From Sindora glabra (lineage: Eukaryota; Streptophyta; Magnoliopsida; Fabales; Fabaceae): DNA of 64,000 bases. The notes beneath the pieces are model-generated. The model was not told the DNA's origin and searched no databases. It saw nothing but the letters and a program-made list of their open reading frames with translations. Positions 49,400 through 61,660 of this stretch are shown here, one piece after another; positions within the stretch are counted from its first letter, which is position 1, and the number at the start of each line of letters is the position of its first letter. Both the position numbers and the translations under genes were made by a program. The stretch covers positions 55,209,511-55,273,510 of the forward strand of contig CM035235.1 of the NCBI GenBank assembly GCA_020226215.1, given 5' to 3'.

Positions 49400-50699
49400 T
49401 GCAATAGAATACTGCCTTATTAAAAACCTTATTAGGAAAAACTCAATGGGACAAAAATCATAACAAAGGAAAAAAGAGTATAGTACGTATTAACTCCCCC
49501 TTATGATGATATCAATTAAGATTTTTAAGTCAAAGAACTCCAATAGTATAAACCAAATTTTCAAATACCGTAGTAGGATGTACCTCAATAAATAAATTCA
49601 TTAGATTATCACTTGATCGGATTTCTTAAATATTTATATCACCACTCCAATTCCTTCATATTGGTGGAGAACTGTATCTTGCTAATAAATTAATGGCAAA
49701 TAATATATTAGGTTATGTATGACTAATAAGATGCATTAATACTCCAATTGCACTAAGATATGATATTCCAGGATCAAGTAATTTTATATCTTTTCTTGAG
49801 GTCTAAAGGGATTTTTATTCACATCTAGTGACCGAACAACCATTGGGGGTACTGAATAGATGTACTTTATTCATGTAAAATCTTTTAAGGATATTTTGGA
49901 TATAAATTGATTAATATATAACAATTTCATCTTTTAAATATTCGATTTGCAGGTCGAGGTAGAACTTTGTTTTTTCAAAATCTTTCATTTCAAATCCTTT
50001 CTTCAAACAATCAACTGCTTTTTGAATTTCTTCAAGAGTTCTAATCATATCCAAATCATCAATATATACAATAATGATTGCAAATTCAAAATTTGTTCAC
50101 TTTATAAAAACACATAGACATATTTGGTCATTGTTATATCCTTCCTTTAATAAGTATTCACTAAGATGATTATACCACATTCATCCAGACTGCTTTAATC
50201 CATACAAAAATTTTTGTAATTTAATTGAATAAAGTTTTTAGAACTTTGAATTACATGCTTCAGGCATTTTAAATCCTTATGGGATTTTCATATGAACGTC
50301 ATAATCAAGTGAGCCATATAAATAGACTATAACAACATTCATAAGACGCATATCAAGTTTTTCATGTACTGCTAAATTAATGAGATAACGTAATATGATT
50401 GCATCTACCAGAAGAAAATAAGTGAACTTATAATCAATTCTAAGTCTTTGTGTAAAATCTTAAGTAATAAGTTATGCTTTATATCTTACAACTTTATTTT
50501 TCTCATTTTGTTTATGTATAAATACCCTTTTGTATCCAATGGGTGTCACACCTTCACGTGTTTGGATTACAAGTTCAAAAACTTTATGTTTTTCAAGTGA
50601 ATTCAATTCTACTTGAATTGCATCTTTCCATTTTGGCCAATCATATCTATGTTGACATTCATCAACAGATCTAGGTTCATGATCCTCATTATCATTCAT
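49400..50699 (-). pseudogene. copia reverse transcriptase region, decayed
   Basis: The longest intact piece (50472..50699) reads DWPKWKDAIQVELNSLEKHK, then FELVIQTREGVTPIGYKRVF and NKVVRYKA, the entry to the copia reverse transcriptase. Downstream, with frame changes, come FLYGLKQSG, FAIIIVYIDDLDMIRTLEE (the YIDDL active site at 50052..50066) and CLKKGFEMKDFEKTKFYLDL. The catalytic DD pair is intact but the frame is broken by several stops, so no active enzyme can be made. Confidence 0.88.
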
Positions 50700-51199
50700 A
50701 ATATTAAGTGTTACATGATATACAAAAATGTTGTCAACAACTATTTCATGCGGTTCAATTTTTTCCTCGTAAAGATATAGTTTATTAAGATCTCATTATT
50801 TTCATCTTCTTTATTATTTTCAGGTACTTTACTTCTTCTGGAGTCATATTATTTGTTATGTCTCTAGACTCTTCAGGAGTATTTATTTCTTTAATAAGCT
50901 CATCTTGAATAATTACTCCTTTTCTTTTGCGATGATTTTTATCTTTTGAACCTATTGGTCTACCACACTTCTGGCATGCCTTAGACTCATTAGTTTTCTC
51001 ATTAATGGATTGTCCTTCAGGGATATCAATCCTTATTGGAGTATTAGCAATTGGTATATGTAACTTAGTTACTCTATTTAGGTTAGTAAATGCATCTAGT
51101 AATTGATTAGCTATATTTTGTAAGTGGATTATCTTTTGAACTTCAAGTTCACATTACTTTGTGCAATGATCAATATTTTGCAAGGCATTCCATATAATT

Positions 51200-51870
51200 T
51201 CTTTAACCAGCTGCTTATCTTTTTCTCTCCCTTAATGTTGGAAAAACTAATTCATTAAAATGGCAATCAGCAAAATGTGCTATAAATAAGTCTCCTATCA
51301 TTGGCTCAAGATATTTTATAATGTAAGGAGAATTATACCCAATATATATTTCCAATCTCTTTTAAGGTCCCATCTTAATACGTTATGGTAGAGCTATTGG
51401 AACATATACTACACATCCAAAAATTCTGAGATGGGAAATATTTGGCTCCTAACCATAAGCCAATTATAAATAGGAGTATTTATAGTAACTAGTTGGTTTG
51501 ATACGCACAAGTGCTACTGCATGTAGAATTGCATGTCCCCAAGCAGAAATAAAGAGTTTTATTCTCATAAGTATGGGTCTTACTATTAATTAAAGCCGTT
51601 TAATAAATGATTCAGTTAAGCCATTTTGTGTATGAACATGAGCTACAAGATGTTCAACATTTGTTCCTATTGACATGCAATAGTCGTTAAAAGTTTTAGA
51701 AGAGAATTCACTAGCATTATCAAGATGAATAGACTTAATAAGGTAATCTAGAAATTGTGCTCTAATCGAACAATTTGAGTAAGCAATCTCGTAAAAGACA
51801 AATTACGAGTTAATAGTAAACATACATAAGACCATCTGCTGGATGCATCTATTAATACCATAAAATATCT
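51200..51870 (-). pseudogene. copia integrase core, decayed
   Basis: Near 51600..51745 the minus strand reads IKSIHLDNASEFSSKTFNDY, then CMSIGTNVEHLVAHVHTQNG. The conserved aspartate (LDN) and a following EF are kept. Later parts (51240..51560) are broken by stops but carry the usual CHFNEL-like end. Confidence 0.75.
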
Positions 51871-51912
51871 AAATAATCTACATAGTGGGTGTATAGACCC
51901 ATATATATCACC

Positions 51913-52101
51913 TTATATATGTTCCAGAAATGTTAGAGATTCAGTTTCAACTTTAGTTGGTGATGACTTAATAATCAATTTACCTAAAGAATATGTAGCA
52001 TATAAGAATTTGTTAGATTGAAAAATCTTCAAGTTTTTCAATAGGTGCCTATGTGAATTGTCAATAATTTTTTTCATCATTAGTGATCCAGGATGCCCCA
52101 A
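51913..52101 (-). pseudogene. copia GAG-pre-integrase segment
   Basis: The uninterrupted 62 codons read MGHPGSLMMKKIIDNSHRHL, then QSNKFLYATYSLGKLIIKSS, matching the GHPG...C..C..GK pattern of the pre-integrase domain. The zinc-ligand cysteines are replaced (ATYSLGK). Confidence 0.85.
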
Positions 52102-52129
52102 TCATTCATGCCAAATAGTAAATATTTTT

Positions 52130-53997
52130 AAATTAATAAACTTCTAATTTATTATAGTATATGATTCAATTGTACTAATATATGTGTAGTACAAACCAGA
52201 TAAAAAGAATAGGTAATTTTTCAAGTATGCATTTGTTACCTGAGATCAGACCAGTGATAAAAAGATATTCAATATTTCCTTCAATAGTTGTCTCAATATG
52301 AAATCCGTTTTAACAGATATGCTTAAAACTTAATAAGTTCTATAAGACTCAATAAAATATAATATTTTATTAGTGTGTAATTTTGTTCCTCTAGGTAACA
52401 AAACATTAGCTCTTCCGAAACCTTCAATTAAATTTATAATACTAGATATAGTATTAACATTGGCCTTTTTTGTATTACTAAATAAGAAAAGCATAATTTT
52501 ATATGTAATAAATAGTAAATATCCTTAACCCAATGAGTCATAGAAAGTTAGAGTACACATATATTGTGACTTATCTTTAATATCCCTACCTATAATTCTG
52601 CTTAGTTCAACAATGCATAATTTTATGCTATACTACAATCTAAAACTTTTAGTAACCATATAATATCTCTCAAGAAAGAGGTTGTGACACATTTAAGTAA
52701 AATTGGCTAGTATTAGAGTGATATCATGGTAACTATATAAGAACAAACTATAATAAGGTGTATATTTACATATCCAGATATTATAATTACTTATATAAAT
52801 AAATTTCAAGTAACCTGATATAAAATAAAATGATAGATATTATAGAAATATTTTTAAAAAAATTGGCTAATGAAAAATACCATTAAAACAAAACTAATTT
52901 ATGAGTATATGAATAATGGGTATAAATTAAATGTCTTAATGCAATAAAGATGCTTTACTAATCAAATTTTCAAAAAAAAATAGGGTGGAGGCCAGACATT
53001 TGTATTTAGTATTTTTTTTTTTTATAAAAACTACTTAACATCTTTGAGATAAATATACTTATAGAAAATTAAATAGACAATAGACAACTACAAACATTCT
53101 TCAAGAAATCAATTCAAATCCCTTTTCACATGCAAAATTTATCTTTCTTATATGTATATATTTAAGCAGTTCTTACTAAAGGTCAACAAAATGCTTTGGA
53201 ATACGATAGGTACGAGACTAATGACTTTTACCATTGTATATGTTCTTGTTATTTTGCCTACCTTTTTATCATTCTTTTCTTCATTTTTCCACTTTTGATG
53301 GAAAGTTGAGTTTTTGATATAAGGACATGACCACGACTAAATCTAAGGTCATAAGTTTGTTAATAAGTAAAATGGTCGTGTGTTGCTACATTCGCTTCAA
53401 GGAATGAAGCAAAGTTAGTCAAATGGGACTCATCAAAGGTCTATTATTTCGTTTAGTCATAAAGAGATAAGAAATTAACTCAGAATATTTCTTGAAAACC
53501 TTTTTCTTAATATTGCTAATTGTAGGAGCAAATTGGATACATGAAAGTGGAGTTTTTTTTTAGATCATATATTTCTTTTAAACTATTATGAAGAATAAGT
53601 GAATCTTTTATCGTAAGGTAAATTTTTTTTTATAATATCAAGATTCACAAAAATTATCAAATAATTATTAATCCAATCTTCTATTTCATTATCAATCTAC
53701 ATGGTGATCAAACATTGCAAAAATTATTAAATTTATGAAAAGTATACTTCAGGTTATATGTATATTTATACACTAATTGCTTCTACATAATTCTTTTTCT
53801 TTTTCCAAACGTAATTTCTTGAATATTTGCATGCATCTCTGTGTAAAGTCAAATCTTATAATGCAAGTAAATTTTCTTTCCATATCAACATAATATATAT
53901 TATTTTTTTATATAGCAAATTTTCAATCATGAGATAGTAACATAATTAAGGATTTACCACATATTCACAATTGTGTACCATAAAAACTAACACATTT

Positions 53998-54085
<88 letters not shown>

Positions 54086-54420
54086 CTCACACATTTTATA
54101 AAAACTAACATGCATTTCAAAATAAAAAAACTCCATTCATTCAGCATTCAGGAATAAATTCTCAAATATATAATATGTTATATGAATTATTTTCTTTTTC
54201 TTAATTTAATTTATTATTTATTTGTATTTCTACACATCATATTTAATATTTTGCAACTATTATTTCTTTGAATAAAATTAGAAAAATGTTAAAATTATTA
54301 TAGAAATTAAAATCAAAATATGAAGGGAATAAGGAAAAAGAATGTGATAAGATGGAAGAATTACTATATTAGCATAAAGTAACAAGATTAAGTAAAATAA
54401 TTTTATGCTTAGAAGAAATT
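52130..54420 (-). pseudogene. Degenerate gag and 5' internal region of the copia element
   Basis: Stops are dense. Around 53200..53340 the minus strand gives a lysine/asparagine-rich HQKWKNEEKNDKKVGK, which resembles the basic spacer ahead of the gag zinc knuckle. A long (AT)n tract occupies 54000..54083, and nothing else is readable. Confidence 0.5.
54000..54083. repeat. (AT)n microsatellite in the copia element
   Basis: About 41 TA units, the longest such tract in the window. The 60-codon minus frame over it is an artefact. Confidence 0.95.
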
Positions 54421-54427
54421 ATCTCAG

Positions 54428-54450
54428 TGGATCAGAGCCTCGTGCTAATA
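54428..54450 (+). other. tRNA-iMet-complementary motif at the inner edge of the 5' LTR, in the unexpected orientation
   Basis: The plus strand reads TGGATCAGAGCCTCGTGC just left of the right-hand LTR. This matches the standard plant copia primer-binding sequence TGGTATCAGAGCC with one base missing. Because the element is on the minus strand, its RNA would carry the tRNA-like sense of this motif, not the complement. Confidence 0.65.
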
Positions 54451-54451
54451 A

Positions 54452-54746
54452 TGTATTATGAAAATATTAAATATTTAAGGAATGATAAAAGAAGAAGATA
54501 AAGGAGAGATATAAGGAAGAGAAAGAAATACAAGGGGTAGGAGAATATTTCATTCAACTGTATCCAAAATAATTTGTACAACCCATATTTATAAGGCAAA
54601 CATTGTAATCTCATAATGATAATTCATAAATAGAATTGATTACAATTAAGGGTATAATTGATTATAATTGAATCCTAATAACTAATCATAATTGGGAATA
54701 TAATATTTGACCTATAGACATCTACATTTAATAATTATTCATAACA
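54452..54746 (-). repeat. 5' LTR of the copia element, 295 bp
   Basis: Begins TGTATTATGAAAATATTAAA and ends ATTATTCATAACA. It aligns with the left LTR throughout except for a missing repeat unit of about 47 bases and scattered substitutions. Confidence 0.88.
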
Positions 54747-54751
54747 TGTTT

Positions 54752-55190
54752 TTTCTTTTTCTTTTGGGATTACACTGAAAATAGTTACAAATATAAATTT
54801 AAGTACAATAACATGCAAAACACTAACAACAAAAACCATACAAAGTCTAAAAATAGAAATAGAAAAGCCACTAAGTGCCTATAAATAAAATTAAATAAAT
54901 GTATAATATTTGTTGTTGTTAATTTAATTATTTTTAAATAAAATAGCATTTTTCATTAAATTTCATCTTAATTATTTATATCATAATAAAAAATTATTTA
55001 TTTATTTAAATATCAACTAACATGATTTAGATTAAATTTTAATTTTTTATGACATTAATAACATATTTTAATTATTAACACATATTTATTTGAAAAAAAA
55101 TACATTTTACTCTTTTATGATGTAACCTTATTTGCAACCAACCTACTTTTTGTTTAAATGTCATAAAGAGGCCACTTGTAATTTACACCT
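54752..55190. other. AT-rich spacer
   Basis: No supported feature. Confidence 0.4.
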
Positions 55191-55193
55191 TTA

Positions 55194-55912
55194 GGCTCCA
55201 TTTTGCGTAATAGATAAATTAACTTATAATTTATTAATCAGATTAATAAGTTATAAATTAACCTCTAAAAATATTTCTACTACTAACATATTAAAAAAAT
55301 AAATTTTGATTTGATAAGCTATCCAAATTAACTTATAATTTATAAGCTATTATATCTTCAAATTCTCTTCAAATCTCCCTTTATTCTTTTTATTAATTTA
55401 TAGTTCATACTCTTTGCAATATAAATTTAAATATTTATTTCATAAAATATAATTAATTTAATTTTAACATAATTATATCCTAATTTTAAATCATAAATAT
55501 ATAAAAGTATATATGTAAATAAATAATATCATAAAATATAATTAATTATATTTTAAATAATTATAATTTTGTAATAAATAATTAAATAAAAATTATATAA
55601 TTAAATAAATATATAAATTTATAAAAATATAATTAATTAAATATTAAATATTATATTTTTATTTTAAAATTCTTAATTGTGTTAATATAATTTAATTTTT
55701 ATATAAATATAAATTATTTTAATTATATATCTATTTATATTAATATATCTTTTTATATTATTTTACAATTTTAACTAGTTCAATAGCTAATTATGCGAAA
55801 CACTCTACATAACTTATTAGTTATAAACTATTAATTATCAATTAATTTATTAGCTACTAATTACCATATCAATTATCAATTAACTTATCAATTATTTATG
55901 CGAAATAGGGCC
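55194..55912. mobile_element. Tourist-like (PIF/Harbinger) MITE, copy 2, inverted
   Basis: The left end GGCTCCATTTTGCGTAATAG and the reverse complement of the right end, GGCCCTATTTCGCATAAATA, are inverted repeats. TTA flanks both sides (55191..55193 and 55913..55915). The interior aligns with the reverse complement of the 18512..19195 element, including the AATAATATCATAAAATATAA block. It is non-coding. Confidence 0.82.
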
Positions 55913-55915
55913 TTA

Positions 55916-56939
55916 ATAGTTTTCCCATTTGTTTCTATCCAAATATGATGAAAACTATTATATGCAAGTCATATACTCTCTTATTAGCCTTCATTTGACT
56001 TTGTTTCACTCTAATTTGTCTATAATTGCACTTGTTGTTCTTGGTTTACTTTGTTAAGATTATAATGTGTTTGAGAATGGTAAAAAAAGGAGTAAAGGAT
56101 AATATAATTAAGATTTTTACAGTTTCATTTTATAATATCTCATAGGAGTCTCCTTTAGAAAATATTTTAAGTGAATTAAAAAATTTAAATAGGTGTTGTA
56201 TTAGAAAACACCTGAATCAGACAATCCGATAAAAAAATTAAGTGAAATTTAAGAGAATTGTAAGAGAAATTTTGATGTTGAACTAAACTAAATTTTTTAT
56301 AAAAATTTTTATCAAGCATAAAATAGATAAAAATTCAATTAAAAACTCAATAATAAGTTTTAAAAAATTTGAATAGGAAATCCCCTTAATTAGAAACCTG
56401 ATAAAGTAATTGGGTGAAATTCAGGTGAATAGGAAAACAAATTTGGATATACACCTAATTAGAATTTTTATGAAAATTTTATTAAGCATTAGTATGAATC
56501 AAAATATATTTAGAAAATTTTAAAAATAGGTTTAGGAAAATTTTAGAAAACCTTAATAGAATTTTAGACTTGGATAGGTTGAAAATTGAAAAAATGGGCT
56601 TAAAATTAGTATAGTTTAACTTGGCCCATTTGAAATGGTATTGGGCTAATTTAACCAAATTTTCGGAGGGTCAAATCTAGTTCATAAGGCCCAAAAATGT
56701 GGGTTTAAGCTTCCAAAAGAAGTTAAGGATATAAGTGAAAAAAGAGAAAAAGGTTTTTTTGTCAAGAATTTGTCTAAAAATCTCTATAATTATTTTATTT
56801 ATAAAAAATATTTGATAAAATCTTAGATTTTTTAGTTAGGAAACCATGCACCATGTGCACTTATTATCACATGAATCTTGATTTAACTAGAAAACTAACA
56901 TACAATAATGATAATAATAAATTGATGCTTTTTTTTAAG

Positions 56940-56972
<33 letters not shown>

Positions 56973-57049
56973 TAGGCTATTTGGGAAGCAAAGAATTTTG
57001 CTCCCTTTGGCTAGCCTTCAAGCAGTAAGAGGAAGGGGAAAATTAAAGG
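55916..57049. other. AT-rich intergenic with an (AT)n tract at 56940..56969
   Basis: No coding frame. Similar AATTTTTATNAAAATTTT-type phrases recur at 56260..56540, suggesting an old internal duplication. Confidence 0.35.
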
Positions 57050-57560
57050 AATTCAAATCTTCAATAATAATTAAAAGATAAGTAACAACTACTATCACGA
57101 CTTGTTCCCATACCTATCGTAACTAGTATAAAGATATCAAACTAATAGTGAGGTATCAATTAAACATCTTTACAAGCCTTTACAATCACATTTAACTTAT
57201 ATATACACAAATATACATATACAATTAATACTTTTATTAAACACAAAAGAGATAATACTACATCTTATATACGTTTTTAAAGTATATGTAAGACTATATA
57301 CATAAATAAATATCAAAACAAACATGAACCAAAATATTATACATATTAGTATATTGACTGACTAAATATTTATATTGATATATAACATACTATCTAGAAG
57401 TAAATAGTGTAGATGGTGACAGACAGGTCTTCATGCGAGTGTCAAACTGTTAGCGTCGGCCCAGGTTCTTTATCTGAAAAAAGGAAAAAATTAATACAAA
57501 TAAGAATCAGTATTTATAATACTCAGTGAATGACAATTTACTTTTACCATAATCCCAATG
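57050..57560 (-). repeat. Inverted repeat pair, left arm
   Basis: Matches the reverse complement of 61190..61660 in several ordered blocks: AATACTCAGTGAATG near 57520 with CATTCACTGAGTATT near 61205, a CATCTTTACAAGCCTTTACA block near 57166 with its counterpart near 61555, and a GTAACTAGTATAAAGATATC block with 61590..61620. No coding. Confidence 0.65.
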
Positions 57561-60500
57561 TATTATGAATTTCTTCGATTTAAATTAGTTATAATATGTG
57601 TCATTAATTTTAAACATCTAATTAAATGAAATTTAACTACACAGTTATGAAATGATTAGTTTGGATATCAACAAATAGCTGATAAGGTACAGGTTTCCTC
57701 TTATACCATCAATTCAACCTTATTCCCCACCACCTTAAGCTGAAACCACCATCCTTATCCTTTCAACCCTTACCACGCCTCTTTTTTTTTTTACAAGGAT
57801 GTAATACTCCTCCACATAATATATCTGAGAAGGGTTCAAAAACATTATAATGTTTTAAAATCTAATAGCTATTGTAAGCATATTTATAATCTAATAATCA
57901 ATTGTAAGGTCAAACGTACTCATTAGCCATTTAGGTAACATCTATTCTAATCATGCCACACAATGACACACACATATGCAAAACAATCATTTTAAGTTTA
58001 CACATGAACAACATACATTCTAATAATGCATTTACATATCAAGAATTTAGAAAGAATAGCTTATTTTATGTTTCAATTAGAGTTTATTAATTCTATACTA
58101 TATCCTTTTTCACTAAGCCCTCAACTTATGTTTAATTTATTCTAATTAAATTTTCAAACTTTGCATTACTTAACTAAAGCTCTAATGGTGCAATTCCAAC
58201 TAACTACCATTCAATTTGAGCTTAGAATCCATTACATTATGGTATTGTTCACTTGCTAGCCCAAAACAAGGCCAGCAGAGTGTAATAAAAAGTTTGGCCC
58301 TATTTAGCTAACTAAATCAACTCTAAAAATTCCCATTAAATTCTATGTTATTCCCAAAATCTCAAAAAACAAAGTTCATGTTGTGAGTTTTATCAGAATC
58401 CCTACTGAATTTGCCCAAAAATTCGCTCAAATTCACCCTCCCAAATTGGTTCCAGATTTGGCAGAACTTGAGCCCCGAAATGTTAAGAATTTATTTAATA
58501 GGAAAATGAGCTCCCATTGCCACTAAATTTTTATATGTTTTAAACAACATATGGAAGGGTTTCCATGAATTTAGAGGCAATCTAGTCCCTTAAAAAAATT
58601 AAAACCCGAGACAAAATGCCTAAGCGTTCTGTTTTTGAGAATCTAGACTACTTCCCAACAAGGACCCCATTTTGAAATTATAACTTCTTCTAAAAATTCT
58701 CAATAAATTATATGTTGATCCTAACATCACAAGGGACCATATAATGTTTAGTTTTGAATTTTTAAGCAACCATATGAAGCCTAGAAAATTCATGTGCTTG
58801 AAGTCCCTGTTCTAGGTTTTCCAAAAATATTCCAGCAAGCATTATTCTTCATGATTTGGATTCACCACTCATTCCCAACATTAAAATTTGTATTCTTATG
58901 CATTCCTCATGCTAACATCATGCTAATAACATTCAAAATACATGTCCAAAGGTTCAAAACAACACCATGCCCCTAACTGCATGGTCTCATATCAAACTAA
59001 CAAATTAACCAATCTAGAATTCAAAATTTTATAATTCTTGAATCAAAATTCTAAGAAAATGGTAAATAATTATCACTTACCTCTAAACTTAGTTATTTCA
59101 AAGCTTCAAACTTTTTTCTATAGAGATGGATTTCTAGCTTTAGGAGGAAGAAGATGAGATCTTCAAATTTGGAAAGATTCTTACAAGAAATCAAGAAAAA
59201 GGAGTTAGAGAAGTGGTTTACCTTGAAATTTTATGATCAAATCTTCTTATTTGTGTGTTTAGATTAGCTTGGAAGCTTGATTTCTTCCTCATATGGAAGC
59301 AAGGAGTTTCAGCTAGTGCAAAAAAAGAAAATGGTGCTAGAGTTTCCTGAATTTTCAAAATATATATATATATATATAAAGAGAGACAAAGGCCTTTTTT
59401 AAGAAGTGTGAGGGAATTTCTAGAATTTTTAAGATTTTTTCCTTGATTTTTCTTAAAGTCGGCAGCAAAAATTGGGCTACTCCACTTCAACTAAAGCTAA
59501 GTATTTTAGGAAAAATTATAGTTTGGCACCACAATTTTTCATAATTCCACTTTTTCCCAACTTCCTTTATCCATTTTTCAATCTAGTCCTTGAGCTCACA
59601 TTTACACTTTTTTTTTTTTTTGAGATACTGTTTGAGGATATTATAACTACCTTTTTTCTTTAGAATTTTCCTATAGAAGATGATGAATATAATGATTTAT
59701 GATAATATTATTATAATTTTTATGTGTGCCCATGTGTGAAGATATGAATTTGATTTTGTCTCTTTTTAAATGTTGTTTAATAATATTAGAATGTTCTTGG
59801 GCTAGTATTTTAGTATCAAGATTGGTAGGAGAAGATTTAGTAAGTTTTGATGACAATAGAAACAATTCACTTAAGAGTGGATAATGCTCTGTTTTATGTT
59901 ACTTTACAGAAACATGGATTGAAAATTGTTAAAATTTTAATTTTTAGTGTTTTAATGTCACAAATGATGTTAGGATATGTGAGAAAATTTTTGAAAAATT
60001 TTGAAAAATTTTAGAAATGTAAAAAGTGAACATTCATAAACCTAGAAAGAATGTAGTCAAAAGCAAAATGCTAGCAATTTTCCTTCTTTTTTTAAGATAT
60101 TTGGGCAATCAAATGATTGATAAAAATTATAAAAATTAGTATCTTTACCCTTCTGTATATTAGAAAACTTATGGTCAAATTTGGTGGCATTTGAAGTTCA
60201 TTTAATTATTCATCAAAATTTTCTATTTCAAATGCCCTAATGTAATCCTAATTTTGGATTCTCATGGAAATAGAATTATTTGACCACCCAAACCATGAAT
60301 TTTTTAAGATGTAATTGTTATCCTATGTTTATTAACATTCAAAGATGTTACATTAAAATTTGATGATTTATAAAAGTGGTTTAAATATTAAAAAGATCCT
60401 TCTATTACATGACATTCCATACTAGTCGCATGAACTGTACCAAAGAACTATAATTGTGTAAGATAATTAACTTTGATGATTCAAAATGGGTTAATAAAAT

Positions 60501-61189
60501 GTCAGAAGTTATAAAAAAATTTGATGAAAGCTTGATTGGGTTTGAATGTTGAAAAAGGAGTTTACTCATAAATACCCTTTTATGGTTTAATAGGATTTCT
60601 GGGATAGTGAAATAAGTTTTAAATTTATATCATACACTTGATATATAAATTGCCTTAACTCTGGAGACATTTATATGACATATTTGTTGTTAGAAAATTT
60701 TGATAGAATATTTATGGCTAAATTGGTATTTTGACCAAACCCATGATATGAGATAATGAATTATAATTGATTTCTATGCTCTCCTAATATAGTTGATGCC
60801 TATAGTGTCCCATCAAATTTGATGCCTATGGTATCTTATCATTGCTTATTGTGAGTACGAGTACTTATCCTATACATGATTTATAAGGGAGTAAGGTAAT
60901 TGAAAATTATTGGTGCTTATGATAGCTTGATATTTATTTGTGACATGTGGGGAAATTATGTATCTAAGGTGGAGAGGTATAAGACAAGACCAAAGTTATA
61001 AGAAAATTAGTGGTATAAAACGAGACCAAAATTACAAGGGGGAAATTTGAATACCAACTATAACTATTTAGCTTAATAATATGAATAAGTAATATTTTAA
61101 AAGAAAATATTATTAAAATTTTATTTTATAATGATTGTTTAAATTTATTGATACATATCGAATCTTTTATGACAAAAACTCTTTAGAAA
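57561..61189. other. Interior between the inverted arms, no intact gene
   Basis: 57700..59500 is moderately GC-rich for this window and reads like the non-coding interior of a large non-autonomous retroelement. The frames (58794..58976 plus, 59218..59490 minus) have no recognisable domain. A short (AT)n run lies at about 59360..59378. 60790..61070 contains repeated phrases (GATGCCTATAGTGTC / GATGCCTATGGTATC, and GGTATAAGACAAGACCAAAG / GGTATAAAACGAGACCAAAA). Confidence 0.4.
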
Positions 61190-61660
61190 AATAGAAAAGT
61201 AACCATTCACTGAGTATTATTTAATACTCCCACTCGTATGTATTGTTTCTTTTGTAGATACTGATTATGGTTCCAATAAGACAATTTGACATATGTATTG
61301 AATATTTTCCCCACTCTATAAAGATGTATTGAAGGAATACTTTATGAGATGTTTGGTTTATTTAGGAACAAGTACTCCTTCTCAGAGTGTTATGTAGTAT
61401 ACTTCTAAACTTTTATATTTGTTATCCTTATTATACGTGTAAATATAATTTGGTTTTTTTTACATCTATATGTTTTAATACTTACATAAATGTAAGTATT
61501 TTTCCTACTATTTCATAATAAGTAAAAATGGAAAGAAATTTGTAAAGTGTTAAGACTTGTAAAGGTATTTGATTAATGGATCTACACTAATCAAATATCT
61601 TTACGCCAATTATGATATCTAAAAATTCGATCATAACAAATTTCAATTTAATAAGGGCAG
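61190..61660 (+). repeat. Inverted repeat pair, right arm
   Basis: Counterpart of 57050..57560. Contains CATTCACTGAGTATTATTTA, a TTTCTTTTGTAGATACTGAT stretch and the GACTTGTAAAGGTATTTGAT block, in the order expected for an inverted copy. Confidence 0.65.

Larger units (their letters stand above)
49028..54746 (-). mobile_element. Ty1/copia LTR retrotransposon, decayed
   Basis: Two direct LTRs bound a minus-strand copia polyprotein relic. A 5-bp target duplication, TGTTT, lies at 49023..49027 and 54747..54751. Going from right to left the order is LTR, gag remnant, GAG-pre-integrase, integrase and reverse transcriptase, then a purine-rich ATCTAAAGGAGAG immediately before the left LTR, which fits the 3' polypurine tract of a minus-strand element. 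Many stops and frameshifts interrupt the coding part. Confidence 0.92.
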
